From an uncultured Clostridia bacterium (lineage in GTDB: Bacteria > Bacillota > Clostridia > HGM11327): 36,044 bases of DNA. Made by a program: the position numbers and the translations under genes. Below the pieces are notes generated by a model that made no database searches, was not told where the DNA came from, and saw nothing but the letters and a program-made list of their open reading frames with translations. The DNA lies in the NCBI GenBank assembly GCA_945918795.1, contig CAMEIT010000019.1:1-36044 (forward strand), in the 5' to 3' direction. Numbering within the stretch: the stretch's first letter is position 1; every line of letters begins with the position of its first letter. Below are positions 7,532 through 16,215 of this stretch, piece by piece.

Positions 7532-8950
7532 TTATTTTTCCTCACGCGGTTTATTACCTTCGTTCGGTGTCGACTTTTTTTCTGCATCGGACTTCCCGGG
7601 AGCACCTTTTTTGAAATTGCCGTGTCTTCTGTTGTTATTGCCGCGATGCTGTGAATTATTCTTGTTTTCCGGCTTGTTATTCTTTACATCCGTCTTATTT
7701 TGATTTTCGGAGCCGCCCTCGGGCTTCTCGGAAGATGCGTTTTTTTCGGCATGGGCGTTGTGCTTATTGGCATCATGCTTTTTGTGCTGTCTTTGAGCGT
7801 TGCCATGCTGATGTGTATTTTTGTTTGTATTATTGGGCGAGCTGTTATGATTATTACTATTTGCCTGCTCGTTTGGAGACGAATTATTTTCGGCAGGTGT
7901 TTTTTTGTGCTTTTTTGGATATTTTTTTGGTGCTCTTTGCTGCGTGTCGGCTTTAGGCGCGCTATTGTCGGTATTGTCAGGTGCGGTATTGTCAGGTGCG
8001 GTTTCGCTGTTGCTTATAACGGCTTTTGGCGCAAACTCAACCGATTCCGTATTGACGGATACTTCTTCAAGAGCAATCAAGGCGTCATCTTCATTGGGGA
8101 GAGCTTCGTTTTCAGTTGAGTCGGATGCTTTTTTCGTCTCGGGATTTATCCTTGTTATTTCATTGAGGTGGAATACAGCCGTATCCGTGCTTCCGTCGGG
8201 ATTTGTGTACTTTACACGTACCGATTCCTTGAGGGGATACGTTGAAACTACTTGCGCGCTTCCTTTGGGCGACATTACGATTTCATCGGCAGCGGGAAGC
8301 TTTTCGTTCATTTCATCATAGAAATTCTTTTCAAAATTGAGACAGCATATAAGTCTGCCGCAAAGCCCCGATATTTTTGTCGGGTTAAGCGACAGATTCT
8401 GTTCCTTTGCCATTTTGATTGAAACCGAAGCGAAATCTCCCAAAAAACGCTTGCAGCATATTTCATTTCCGCACGCGCCGAGTCCACCAAGCATTTTTGT
8501 TTCATCGCGCACGGCTATCTGTCTGAGCTCTATGCGTGTTCTGAACATTGTCGCAAGGTCCTTTACAAGCTCTCTGAAATCCACTCTTCCGTCCGACGTG
8601 AAATAGAATATTAACTTCGTGCCGTCAAATGTATATTCGGCGTCTACGAGCTTCATGTCAAGACCGTGAGCTTCTATTTTTTCACGGCACTTTTCAAAAG
8701 CGTCTTTTTGCTTCTCGATATTTTCGGCAACGGTCTTTTCGTCCTGCTCGGTGGCAATCCTTATGACGTTCTGAAGCGGTTGAACAATTTCCTCCTCCGG
8801 TACATCACGTATACCTATGACTGTTTGACCGAATTCTATGCCGCGGGCGGTTTCGACAATTACGTTGTCGTTTTTTTTGATTTCGAAGCCGTTAGGATTA
8901 AAATAATATATTTTCTTTGTTGATTTAAATCTTACACCGATTACTTTCAA
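7532..8950 (-). CDS. ricT: RicT/YaaT (PSP1) family protein with long disordered tail
   Basis: The first ~270 residues are a PSP1/RicT domain. In Bacillus, RicT (YaaT) joins RicA and RicF in a [4Fe-4S]-containing complex that promotes RNA maturation by RNase Y and affects sporulation and competence. The cysteine set is intact: Cys160, Cys165 and Cys166 in LGGLGACGNEICCKRF, and Cys197, Cys202 and Cys203 in SGLCGRLICCLNFE. From about 275 to 472 the protein is low complexity: first acidic (275-300), then rich in Asn, Lys, His and Pro, as in NTHQHGNAQRQHKKHD. The family core ends near residue 270, so this 200-residue basic tail is unusual and may bind RNA (inference). It lies downstream of holB in the conserved tmk-holB-ricT order. 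Confidence 0.93.
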   Translation of the reverse strand: MKVIGVRFKSTKKIYYFNPNGFEIKKNDNVIVETARGIEFGQTVIGIRDVPEEEIVQPLQNVIRIATEQDEKTVAENIEKQKDAFEKCREKIEAHGLDMKLVDAEYTFDGTKLIFYFTSDGRVDFRELVKDLATMFRTRIELRQIAVRDETKMLGGLGACGNEICCKRFLGDFASVSIKMAKEQNLSLNPTKISGLCGRLICCLNFEKNFYDEMNEKLPAADEIVMSPKGSAQVVSTYPLKESVRVKYTNPDGSTDTAVFHLNEITRINPETKKASDSTENEALPNEDDALIALEEVSVNTESVEFAPKAVISNSETAPDNTAPDNTDNSAPKADTQQRAPKKYPKKHKKTPAENNSSPNEQANSNNHNSSPNNTNKNTHQHGNAQRQHKKHDANKHNAHAEKNASSEKPEGGSENQNKTDVKNNKPENKNNSQHRGNNNRRHGNFKKGAPGKSDAEKKSTPNEGNKPREEK

Positions 8951-9004
8951 TGTATTATTCCTGTAAAGCTGAGGCTTTTCCTTTCGTAGTGTTTATAATT
9001 TTGT

Positions 9005-9985
9005 TTACCATTTCATGAGCAGATTTTTGACTGAGAGCTGATATGATACGTTGCCCGAGAGCATTTTTACAGTCTGCATTGACTCCGATAGGAAATTCAC
9101 AATCTGCTTTAACGTCGCCTTTTCGGCGATGCCTTCAAGAACAGCGGTTTTATCCGCGTTGAATACCATTTTATCGTCGCGGCAGACCATGTAGACGGAA
9201 GCATCGCGCATTATTTCGTTTATCGAATTTACGAATGACAATGCTGTTTCTCTGCTGTCTATTTTTTCTGCGGCGGAGAATATTGTTTCTATATCGTTAT
9301 TTAATAAGGCGGTCACTGCCGAAAATATGCCATTGCGTTCTTCTTCGTCTGAATTGAGGAGCGAAATGAGCTTTCCGGGCAATCCCTGAGACCTGTGTAT
9401 AAGTATATCCGTTTGCGCGGCGGATAATTCCGGCGCAGAAGATAATGCAATATTTCGCAGTGCCGATTCCGAATATAGCGACATACAAAGCGTTCTGCAT
9501 CTTGACATTACTGTCTGGAGCATTGCGTAGCGATTTGCCGTGAGTAGAAAGAAAACAACGTATTCGGGAGGCTCCTCAAGAATTTTCAAAAGCGCATTCT
9601 GTGCCTGAGGAGTCATTTTTTCGGCGTTTTCAATGATGTATATTTTCTTTGTCCCTATATATGGCGCTGTATATATTCCGTCGGACATTTCTCTTATATC
9701 GTCAACCTTTATCGATGCTTTGTTGCCGAGAGATACAACGGTCATATTGGGATGCTCTCCGAATGAATCAAAATAGCGGCATGATGAGCATTCGCCGCAC
9801 GGCGTTGTTCCGTGCGGAGCCTCGCACATAATGAGCTGTGCAAAAGCGCGCGAAAGCGTACGTTTGCCCGCGCCTGTATTGCCTATAAGCATATATGCGT
9901 GCGATAAATTGCCGGATGAATAATCATTGAGCAAAAGCTGTGCGGTATGAGTCGCACTGAATACATCATTTGTTGAAATCGTCAT
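9005..9985 (-). CDS. holB: DNA polymerase III clamp-loader delta' subunit
   Basis: Delta' is the rigid stator of the clamp loader that places the sliding clamp on primed DNA. The AAA+ fold is evident: the P-loop GNTGAGKRT at residues 35-43, a zinc-binding set of Cys54, Cys63, Cys66 and Cys69 (CGECSSC), IIENAEKMTPQAQNALLKIL with LEEPP after it, and the SRC arginine-finger motif in MSRCRTL. The length (326) is normal. Its start overlaps the tmk stop by four bases (ATGA), so translation is coupled. ricT follows after 54 bases. Confidence 0.93.
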   Translation of the reverse strand: MTISTNDVFSATHTAQLLLNDYSSGNLSHAYMLIGNTGAGKRTLSRAFAQLIMCEAPHGTTPCGECSSCRYFDSFGEHPNMTVVSLGNKASIKVDDIREMSDGIYTAPYIGTKKIYIIENAEKMTPQAQNALLKILEEPPEYVVFFLLTANRYAMLQTVMSRCRTLCMSLYSESALRNIALSSAPELSAAQTDILIHRSQGLPGKLISLLNSDEEERNGIFSAVTALLNNDIETIFSAAEKIDSRETALSFVNSINEIMRDASVYMVCRDDKMVFNADKTAVLEGIAEKATLKQIVNFLSESMQTVKMLSGNVSYQLSVKNLLMKW

Positions 9986-10608
9986 AATTTTATATCATTC
10001 AATTCATGCAGTATATCCTCAAATATTTTGTCGGGTGACTGCATTGCGTTTATTGTGCGTATTCTGTCGGGGCAAAGACGGGCCTGTTCGAGAAATCCTT
10101 CTCTGACATTCTGCTTGAACGTATTGCCTTCCGCTTCAAGCCTGTCGCGAGCCTCTCCGCGCGATGTTATTCGGCTTTCGGAGGACGCCAAAGAAATATC
10201 GAGAAGAAATGTAATATCCCGCTTGGCATCTTTTACGACAATGCTGTTGAGCTTGTCAAGTACGGATATATCAATGCCTCGTCCCGCACGCTGATATGCG
10301 TATGAGGAATCGTAATATCTGTCGCATATCACATATTTTCCGCTCTCAAGGGCAGGCACAATACATTCGTTTATATGCTGTGCTCTGTCGGCATAGTAGA
10401 GCAGAAGCTCTGCGGTTGCCGATAAAGCTGTGTTTTCTTTGTCAAGAAGAATAGTGCGTATCTTGTTTCCTATATCAGTGCCGCCCGGCTCGCGCGTTAT
10501 GACGACCGATATACCCTTTTTTTCAAAGTAATCGCGGAGCATATTGATCTGAGTTGATTTACCTGCCCCGTCTATTCCTTCAAAAGTTATAAAAAGACCT
10601 TTTTTCAT
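9982..10608 (-). CDS. tmk: Thymidylate kinase
   Basis: Converts dTMP to dTDP with ATP. The sequence shows the P-loop FEGIDGAGKSTQ (residues 8-19), the DR motif with REPGGTDIG (about 38-46), and CDRYYDSSYAYQ for nucleotide binding. The length of 208 residues is typical. The lid region RGEARDRLE carries few basic residues in the P-loop, consistent with the usual arginine-in-lid (type II) pattern. It overlaps holB by four bases and begins three bases after the stop of the GNAT-like gene, so the four genes (GNAT-like, tmk, holB, ricT) form one minus-strand operon driven by the promoters at 11935-12088. Confidence 0.95.
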   Translation of the reverse strand: MKKGLFITFEGIDGAGKSTQINMLRDYFEKKGISVVITREPGGTDIGNKIRTILLDKENTALSATAELLLYYADRAQHINECIVPALESGKYVICDRYYDSSYAYQRAGRGIDISVLDKLNSIVVKDAKRDITFLLDISLASSESRITSRGEARDRLEAEGNTFKQNVREGFLEQARLCPDRIRTINAMQSPDKIFEDILHELNDIKL

Positions 10609-10611
10609 AGG

Positions 10612-11757
10612 TTAAACAGACTCCGTTTTGTTGAAATGCAGTATGTAGCTGCGGCGCACCTTGTTATTCTCAACATCGAAATGCTTAAAGCTGTGGCGCA
10701 CCTTTATGTTTGATTCGAGCTGCGGATTCAAGTTGAAGTATTCTACGCCTCTTTCTTTTGCAAAGCCGTATACCTCGCACAATAGCATGGCGTTTACACC
10801 CTTTTTCTGATAGTCGTCTCTCGTTGCGATAAGCAACAGGTCAATTACCTTTGGATGCTTTGACTTCATTGCCATAAGCATTTTAATTGCGCTGATAGGG
10901 TTGAGGCGTCCGTTATATTTTTTGAGAATATCGTTCATGTTCGGCATACCGATACCGAATGAAATAAGATTGTCATCCTTATCGACAATAAGACGTACAT
11001 AATCCTGAGTGAGAAGTCCCATATATTGCTTTATGAACGCTTGAATTTGCCTTTCCGTAAGAGGAACGACTGAATACAGGTGACCGTATGTATCGTTGAG
11101 AAGCTCAAATACGGCATGACCGTATTTTTTGACAAGCTTTTTCATTGATGTAGGCTGATATACTCTCAGCTCATATTTTTCCTCGACGCGCTTTGCAATC
11201 TCTCTCATCTGATCGGGGATTGTCACTACCTGCATTTTGTATTCGAACCAGTCAACGTCCTTTTCAAAGCCGTAACGCTCGAGATATTCGGGATAATACG
11301 AATAATTATATATTGTGGTAAGCGTCGATACTTCATCAAAGCCTTTTACAAGCATACCCTCGGGGTCCATATCGCAGAAGCCGAGCGGACCTATTATTCC
11401 GTCCATACCCTTTTCTTTTACCCATGCGATGACCGTATCAAGAAGAAGCTTTGCAACATCGTAATCTTCTATGAAGTCTATAAATCCGAATCTGCCGTAT
11501 TTGTTTTTCCAAATCTCAATATACTTGTAATTGATGATACCGCAAACTCTGCCGACTATCTTGTCGCCGTCCATTGCAAACCAGTATTTTGCCTCACAAT
11601 ATTCAAATGACGGATTCTTTTCCCAATTAAACGTGTTAATATCGTCGCTCATAAGTCCGGGAATGTAATAAGGATTGTCTTTATACAGCTTGTTCGGAAA
11701 ATCCGCAAATGCTTTGAGCTCTTTTGTATCTTTCAGTTCGTGTACAGTATATTTCAT
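10612..11757 (-). CDS. GNAT-superfamily N-acetyltransferase-like protein (381 aa)
   Basis: A long GNAT-like protein. The N-terminal half has the pattern YWFAMDGDKIVGRVCGIINYKY and the block IIGPLGFCDMDPEGMLVKGF; the C-terminal half contains the acyl-CoA-binding type segment VIDLLLIATRDDYQKKGVNAML and ends FNLNPQLESN..RHSFKHF. Proteins of this kind are common in gut Clostridia and Bacteroidetes as N-acetyltransferases of about 370-390 residues whose substrate is unknown. The ATG at 11757 has GGAG upstream. It is first in an operon with DNA-metabolism genes (tmk, holB), though the link may be only genomic habit. Confidence 0.75.
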   Translation of the reverse strand: MKYTVHELKDTKELKAFADFPNKLYKDNPYYIPGLMSDDINTFNWEKNPSFEYCEAKYWFAMDGDKIVGRVCGIINYKYIEIWKNKYGRFGFIDFIEDYDVAKLLLDTVIAWVKEKGMDGIIGPLGFCDMDPEGMLVKGFDEVSTLTTIYNYSYYPEYLERYGFEKDVDWFEYKMQVVTIPDQMREIAKRVEEKYELRVYQPTSMKKLVKKYGHAVFELLNDTYGHLYSVVPLTERQIQAFIKQYMGLLTQDYVRLIVDKDDNLISFGIGMPNMNDILKKYNGRLNPISAIKMLMAMKSKHPKVIDLLLIATRDDYQKKGVNAMLLCEVYGFAKERGVEYFNLNPQLESNIKVRHSFKHFDVENNKVRRSYILHFNKTESV

Positions 11758-11934
11758 ATAATGTTCTCCGATGTAACAAATATATTTTCCGACCGTTGCT
11801 CACGACGGTGAATTTTTGTTGGGTAATGCTTTGTTGATATTGCAACTTTGAAGTGTCGCCTTTAATAAAGCCGTTCTTTGAGAAGGCTTTGCCGGATAAG
11901 GGCAGACACATTCAGCCTGATGCACACTCATATT

Positions 11935-12088
11935 ATTATAACACAATACATGATTGAAAATCAATATCGGGTTTATTATAACATAAATCCACCTTGGAAA
12001 CAATAAAAGAGATTTATGTTTCAATGAAACCTTCCTTGAAAACTAACAATGTTGGTTTTATTATAACATAAATATGAATAATATTCAA
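11935..12088 (-). promoter_or_regulatory. Three stacked extended -10 promoters of the GNAT-tmk-holB-ricT operon
   Basis: Read on the minus strand: P1 is TTGATT-18-TATAAT (-10 at 11935-11940); P2 is TTGTTT-17-TATAAT (-10 at 11975-11980, -35 at 11998-12003); P3 is TTGAAT-17-TATAAT (-10 at 12060-12065, -35 at 12083-12088). All three carry TGT just upstream of the -10. Between them lie the perfect palindrome GTTTCAATGAAAC (12018-12030) and the inverted repeat AACTAACAATGTTGGTT (12041-12057), both plausible operators. P1 resembles the MATE promoter in sequence. The leader from P1 to the ATG at 11757 is about 170 bases with no feature I recognise. Confidence 0.6.
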
Positions 12089-12155
12089 CAAATTTATTAA
12101 TTAAGTGCAAAAAAACAGAAAAATAACAATAAAAACAGAACTTACATGAAAAAAG

Positions 12156-12199
12156 AACATTGAATTTGTACACTGCAAGTTACTTTCTCAATCAATGTT
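12156..12199 (+). repeat. Inverted repeat upstream of the rho promoter
   Basis: AACATTGA (12156-12163) and TCAATGTT (12192-12199) are perfect inverted copies 28 bases apart, ending 34 bases before the rho -35 box. The spacing is too wide for a single compact operator. It could form a long weak stem or bind a looping regulator. The evidence is only the symmetry. Confidence 0.3.
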
Positions 12200-12233
12200 A
12201 ACAAAAGAGACATTATTTTGCAAAAAATACCTG

Positions 12234-12262
12234 TTGACATTTTGTGAAAAAAGGTGTATCAT
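12234..12262 (+). promoter_or_regulatory. Sigma-A promoter of rho
   Basis: TTGACA (12234-12239), a 17-base spacer and TATCAT (12257-12262). The predicted start near 12269 leaves a leader of about 218 bases before the rho ATG at 12487. That leader is extremely AT-rich and contains no gene. Rho is known to control its own synthesis in several bacteria through termination in the leader, so this long untranslated stretch may serve that purpose (inference). Confidence 0.75.
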
Positions 12263-12486
12263 ATAAGAGTAATAGTTGTATTGTACTAAGTGTATATTAC
12301 TGTTTATCTATATAATAATTTTGATTGTCAGTAAAATTTTATTTATTTTTGCATACAATTTCACACAACGAATATATAATACATATATTATTATAGATAT
12401 ACCGTTCAACTTGTTCGTTTTATGCGCCCTGCATTTTAATACCCCTATTATTTCACATACTATTTCATAAGTTTACAGGAGTTTTT

Positions 12487-14247
12487 ATGAGCACAGATAC
12501 GCTTGATTTTTCAAATCTGGAAAAAAACAGTCTTCAGATGTTGCAGAAATTTGCCAAGGAGAGCCTGCACATTCGCAGTGTTACAACATACAGAAAGCCT
12601 CAGCTTATCGAATTGATACAGCAGAAGCTGCAAACAGAATCGCAGCAGCAGCAAAAAGAAGCAGCACAGGCAAACAGCAGGCAGGAGAGAGACGCTGAGC
12701 CTCAACGACGTCAAAGAGACATGGATGAAACACGTCAGCAGAGAGATATGGACGATACATGTCAACAAAGAGATGTAAACGATGTACGTTCATCAAGAGA
12801 ATATGATGACGTGCGCTCTGCAAGGGACTATGACGATGTGCGTTCACCGAGAGATTACGATGATATGCGCAACATATCGGATAATACCATGCCCGAGCAG
12901 AGAACGTATAATCAGCCTTACAATTCATATTCAAGCGAGCCTAAAGACAACGATTACCGTATGAGACAAAACCGCGACTGGCCTCAAACTCAGGGTACGT
13001 ACGGAAGATATAAGCCGCGCAATACGGACAGAGGCAATGCACCGTCTATGTATAATCCTCAGGAAAGAACAACTGTCAAAGCGGACGGTATTCTCGAAAT
13101 AATGCCCGACGGCTTTGGATTTTTGCGTGCTCAGAATTGCTATACAAGCGATAAGGACGTTTATGTGAGCGCAAACTTCATAAAAAGAGTAGGCTTGAGA
13201 TCAGGCGACCATATAACGGGATTGTCTCAGATCATACGCACAAACGAAAAATTCCCGTCACTTTTCCAGATCGATATAATTAACGGCAGAAGGCTCGACG
13301 AGTGCAGACGCAGACCTAATTTTGATTCTTTGACGCCTATATATCCCGATTCGAGAATAACTCTTGAAATATCGGACACGGAAAATGAACTCTCGACAAG
13401 AATAATCGACCTTATCTCCCCAATAGGAAAAGGTCAAAGAGGCCTCATTGTTTCTCCGCCGAAAGCAGGCAAAACGACTCTGCTCAAACAGATAGCAAAC
13501 GGCATAACAAAGAATCACCCCGATATAAAGCTCATAATTCTCCTTATAGACGAGCGTCCCGAGGAGGTTACGGATATTCAGCGTTCTACAAACGCCAATG
13601 TAATATTCTCCACATTTGACGAGCATCCCGAGCACCATGCAAAGGTTGCGGAAATGATACTCGAGCACAGCAAGAGACTTGTTGAATCGGGAGACGATGT
13701 TGTAATTCTCCTTGACAGCATTACAAGACTTGCGCGTTCGTATAACCTTATTGTTCCGGCATCGGGCAGAGCACTTTCGGGCGGACTTGACCCGACGGCT
13801 CTTTTCAAGCCCAAAAAGTTTTTCGGCGCCGCACGAAACATAGAAAACGGCGGCAGTCTCACAATTCTTGCCACTCCCCTAATAGAAACCGGCAGCCGCA
13901 TGCATGACGTTATTTTCGAAGAATTTAAGGGCACGGGCAATATGGAGATTCATCTGAACAGAAAACTCTCCGAAAGAAGAATTTTCCCGGCATTTGACCT
14001 CAATAAGTCGGGAACGCGCCATGATGACCTCCTTTTGTCAAAATCCGAGTTTGCCGCTATGCAGACAATGCGCAGAAATCTCGCCGAGGGTAAGACAGAC
14101 AAGGTTACTGAGCTTATAATAAACGGACTTGCAAAAACAAAGAACAATACTCAGTTTATATCGATACTCAATGACGCTTTGGCTGAAGCCGAAAAGGCAA
14201 GCTCTACGCTTGATGACGATGCGATATTGGGCAATTCATTTGCCTGA
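12487..14247 (+). CDS. rho: Transcription termination factor Rho with repetitive N-terminal insertion
   Basis: Rho is a hexameric RNA helicase that ends transcription. Residues 6-50 are the Rho N-terminal (SAP-like) helices, about 196-270 the cold-shock RNA-binding domain (ILEIMPDGFGFLRAQNCYTS), and 300 onward the ATPase with P-loop SPPKAGKTTLLK and Walker B VVILLDSITRLARSYN. Between them, residues 50-195 are a disordered insertion rich in Gln, Arg, Asp and Tyr. It contains six tandem 9-residue units (residues 76-129, bases 12712-12873), such as QRDMDETRQ and ARDYDDVRS. Insertions here are known in Clostridia, Actinobacteria and Bacteroidetes, where some affect RNA binding, prion-like switching or condensates. 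The gene has a GGAG site and is followed after six bases by the fusion gene. Confidence 0.96.
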   Translation: MSTDTLDFSNLEKNSLQMLQKFAKESLHIRSVTTYRKPQLIELIQQKLQTESQQQQKEAAQANSRQERDAEPQRRQRDMDETRQQRDMDDTCQQRDVNDVRSSREYDDVRSARDYDDVRSPRDYDDMRNISDNTMPEQRTYNQPYNSYSSEPKDNDYRMRQNRDWPQTQGTYGRYKPRNTDRGNAPSMYNPQERTTVKADGILEIMPDGFGFLRAQNCYTSDKDVYVSANFIKRVGLRSGDHITGLSQIIRTNEKFPSLFQIDIINGRRLDECRRRPNFDSLTPIYPDSRITLEISDTENELSTRIIDLISPIGKGQRGLIVSPPKAGKTTLLKQIANGITKNHPDIKLIILLIDERPEEVTDIQRSTNANVIFSTFDEHPEHHAKVAEMILEHSKRLVESGDDVVILLDSITRLARSYNLIVPASGRALSGGLDPTALFKPKKFFGAARNIENGGSLTILATPLIETGSRMHDVIFEEFKGTGNMEIHLNRKLSERRIFPAFDLNKSGTRHDDLLLSKSEFAAMQTMRRNLAEGKTDKVTELIINGLAKTKNNTQFISILNDALAEAEKASSTLDDDAILGNSFA

Positions 14248-14253
14248 AATGAT

Positions 14254-16113
14254 ATGATACTGATTATTTCAGCGCTGAAAGCGGAGGCTATGCCTTTAAT
14301 AGAAAGGCTTGCCCTCAAAAGAATCGATGCCGTTTTTCCGACGTATGCAAATGATGATTTTGTGCTCGTCATATGCGGAGTCGGCACGGAAAAATGTGCC
14401 GCCGCTACCGGCTGGGCCTTCGGGCACTTTGCGAACATTATCGGTGCGATAAATATCGGCTGTGCCGGATACGGCGATGATGCAATCGATTACGGCAAGC
14501 TTTTTGTCGCGAACATTGTTGAGCATGAAAGCAAATCGAGAGCATATGTGCCTGACATACTGTATAAGCATAGCTTATGCGAGTGCAGGCTTCTGACGTT
14601 TGATGAAGAAGTGCGCAATTACAACGCCAAAGCAGAGAATACGCTGTTTGATATGGAAGCTTATGGGTTCGTATCTGCCGCATTTTGCTTTCTAACGAAT
14701 GATAAATGTGCTTGCCTTAAATTTGCTTTGGACGATGTTCATAAAAATATTTTGGTTTCAAAGGAAGAATTGTGCAAACTGTCCGAGAGCGTGGCAGATG
14801 ATGTAATCGGGTTTGTATTCAATTTCAAAGCTTACTGTGAGGCTTCCTCAAAAACGGAGCAGGAAGATATTCTAACGAATGTTATAGACACTGTTTCGAA
14901 TCGCTATTCTCTTACGGAATCAAGACGGAACATATTAAAGAAAGAGCTTCACAATACTCACGTATATTATAATACGGTACCCGATCTGAACTTGTTGCCC
15001 GAGCTTCAAGGCACACAGAAAAAACATTCCGCGGCAGCTTTTGAAGAACTGCTCGGCAACATGAGGAATAATATAAATTGCATCGACTGCCCGAAACGGG
15101 AGCAGGAGACGGATTTTGGTCGCAGCTGCTTCAGACATATATATGTTGAGAGAGAAATTCTTGATACCGAGTATGTGCAGTCCGTAATATCGAAGTTCAA
15201 AAATGCAAACATTGTTCCCGTGCCGGATTATAAATCCGTTTTCAACAGAAAAAAACAGAATGCTTTGAATCAGCTTCAAAACAAGAATCTTATACTTGCA
15301 AAGGCTCACGGAGCATTGCTTTATAAAGGTTCCGATTACTGCAACGCATTCGGGTTTGAAAAATTTTATTATTGTTCGACTGTTATGGGTTGCATATACG
15401 GGTGCAGGTACTGTTATTTGCAGGGAATGTACAGCTCGTCAAACATTGTGGCGTTTGTCAATACAGAAGATTTTTTTGAAGAAATAAACAAGGTTGATGA
15501 CGGAACCGGTTTTTTTGTATGCTGTTCATATGACTCGGATATACTCGCGCTGGACAAGATTCTCAACACGGTGGAAAAGTGGCTTGATTTTGCCGAATCA
15601 AAGCCAAACATAACGTTTGAGATACGCACGAAATCGGTAGGCATTTCATCGCTTTTGAATAGAAAGCCCGTTGAAAATGTCATAATCGCTTATACGCTTT
15701 CACCCGAGAGCGTAAGAAGAAAATTCGAGCTGTATACGCCGTCGATATCGAAAAGACTTTCCGCCGCCGAGCGCTTATTACAGCATGGGTGGCGCGTGAG
15801 AGTTTGCATTGAGCCTGTTCTGGCGCCCGTTGTAAATGAAAAGGATTATTTTGCGCTCGCTGATGAAATCATAAAAAGTGCCGCAACAAACCGATTTGAG
15901 GACATTGTTGTAGGCGAATTCAGAATGAACGGAAAATATTTTCAGCAAATATCGTCACTTCACAAGGAGTGCCCTCTGTTTGCAAATCCTTATATATCAT
16001 ATCGTGGCACGGCGGCGTTTTATGACGGCTCAAAAGAGTGCGTTTTGCGCATTTCTGAGCATATAAAGCAAAAAACAGGATTGAAAGTGATATGTTTTCA
16101 GTCCGATTTGTAA
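14254..16113 (+). CDS. Fusion: MTA/SAH nucleosidase-like domain + SPL-like radical SAM domain
   Basis: Residues 1-190 resemble MTA/SAH nucleosidase (Pfs): start MILIISALKAEAMPLIE with Glu11 at the position of catalytic Glu12, GVGTEKCAAATGWA, the CAGYGDDAIDYGKLFVANIV loop, FDMEAYGFV (Met134, Glu135), and ALDDV (Asp160/161) at the catalytic-Asp position. Residues 190-300 are a linker with CIDCP. Residues 300-619 are spore photoproduct lyase-like radical SAM: CIYGCRYCYLQG holds the CxxxCxxC ligands Cys380, Cys384 and Cys387. The H-donor Cys141 of Bacillus SplB is not exactly matched; Cys423-Cys424 lie nearby. Radical SAM reactions yield 5'-deoxyadenosine, which Pfs cleaves, so the domains may work together (inference). 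The usual SplB has about 340 residues. No clear RBS; translation is probably coupled to rho. Confidence 0.85.
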   Translation: MILIISALKAEAMPLIERLALKRIDAVFPTYANDDFVLVICGVGTEKCAAATGWAFGHFANIIGAINIGCAGYGDDAIDYGKLFVANIVEHESKSRAYVPDILYKHSLCECRLLTFDEEVRNYNAKAENTLFDMEAYGFVSAAFCFLTNDKCACLKFALDDVHKNILVSKEELCKLSESVADDVIGFVFNFKAYCEASSKTEQEDILTNVIDTVSNRYSLTESRRNILKKELHNTHVYYNTVPDLNLLPELQGTQKKHSAAAFEELLGNMRNNINCIDCPKREQETDFGRSCFRHIYVEREILDTEYVQSVISKFKNANIVPVPDYKSVFNRKKQNALNQLQNKNLILAKAHGALLYKGSDYCNAFGFEKFYYCSTVMGCIYGCRYCYLQGMYSSSNIVAFVNTEDFFEEINKVDDGTGFFVCCSYDSDILALDKILNTVEKWLDFAESKPNITFEIRTKSVGISSLLNRKPVENVIIAYTLSPESVRRKFELYTPSISKRLSAAERLLQHGWRVRVCIEPVLAPVVNEKDYFALADEIIKSAATNRFEDIVVGEFRMNGKYFQQISSLHKECPLFANPYISYRGTAAFYDGSKECVLRISEHIKQKTGLKVICFQSDL

Positions 16114-16155
16114 AGTTTCATGTAACATCTTAATGATTTGTTTACATTTTGTTAC

Positions 16156-16184
16156 TTGACATTTGGAGACAATTATTATATTAT
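16156..16184 (+). promoter_or_regulatory. Sigma-A promoter of the G5/M23 peptidase gene
   Basis: TTGACA (16156-16161), 17 bases, TATTAT (16179-16184). It lies 43 bases past the stop of the fusion gene, so the peptidase has its own promoter and a leader of about 210 bases. Confidence 0.75.
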
Positions 16185-16215
16185 AATAAGGATGTTAATA
16201 TTTTTCGGTAATATT

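Noticed and set aside
12276-12470. 64-codon TTG-start frame in the rho leader, possible leader peptide
   Set aside because: No ribosome site, Ile/Phe/Tyr content expected from AT-rich DNA, no sign of coding.
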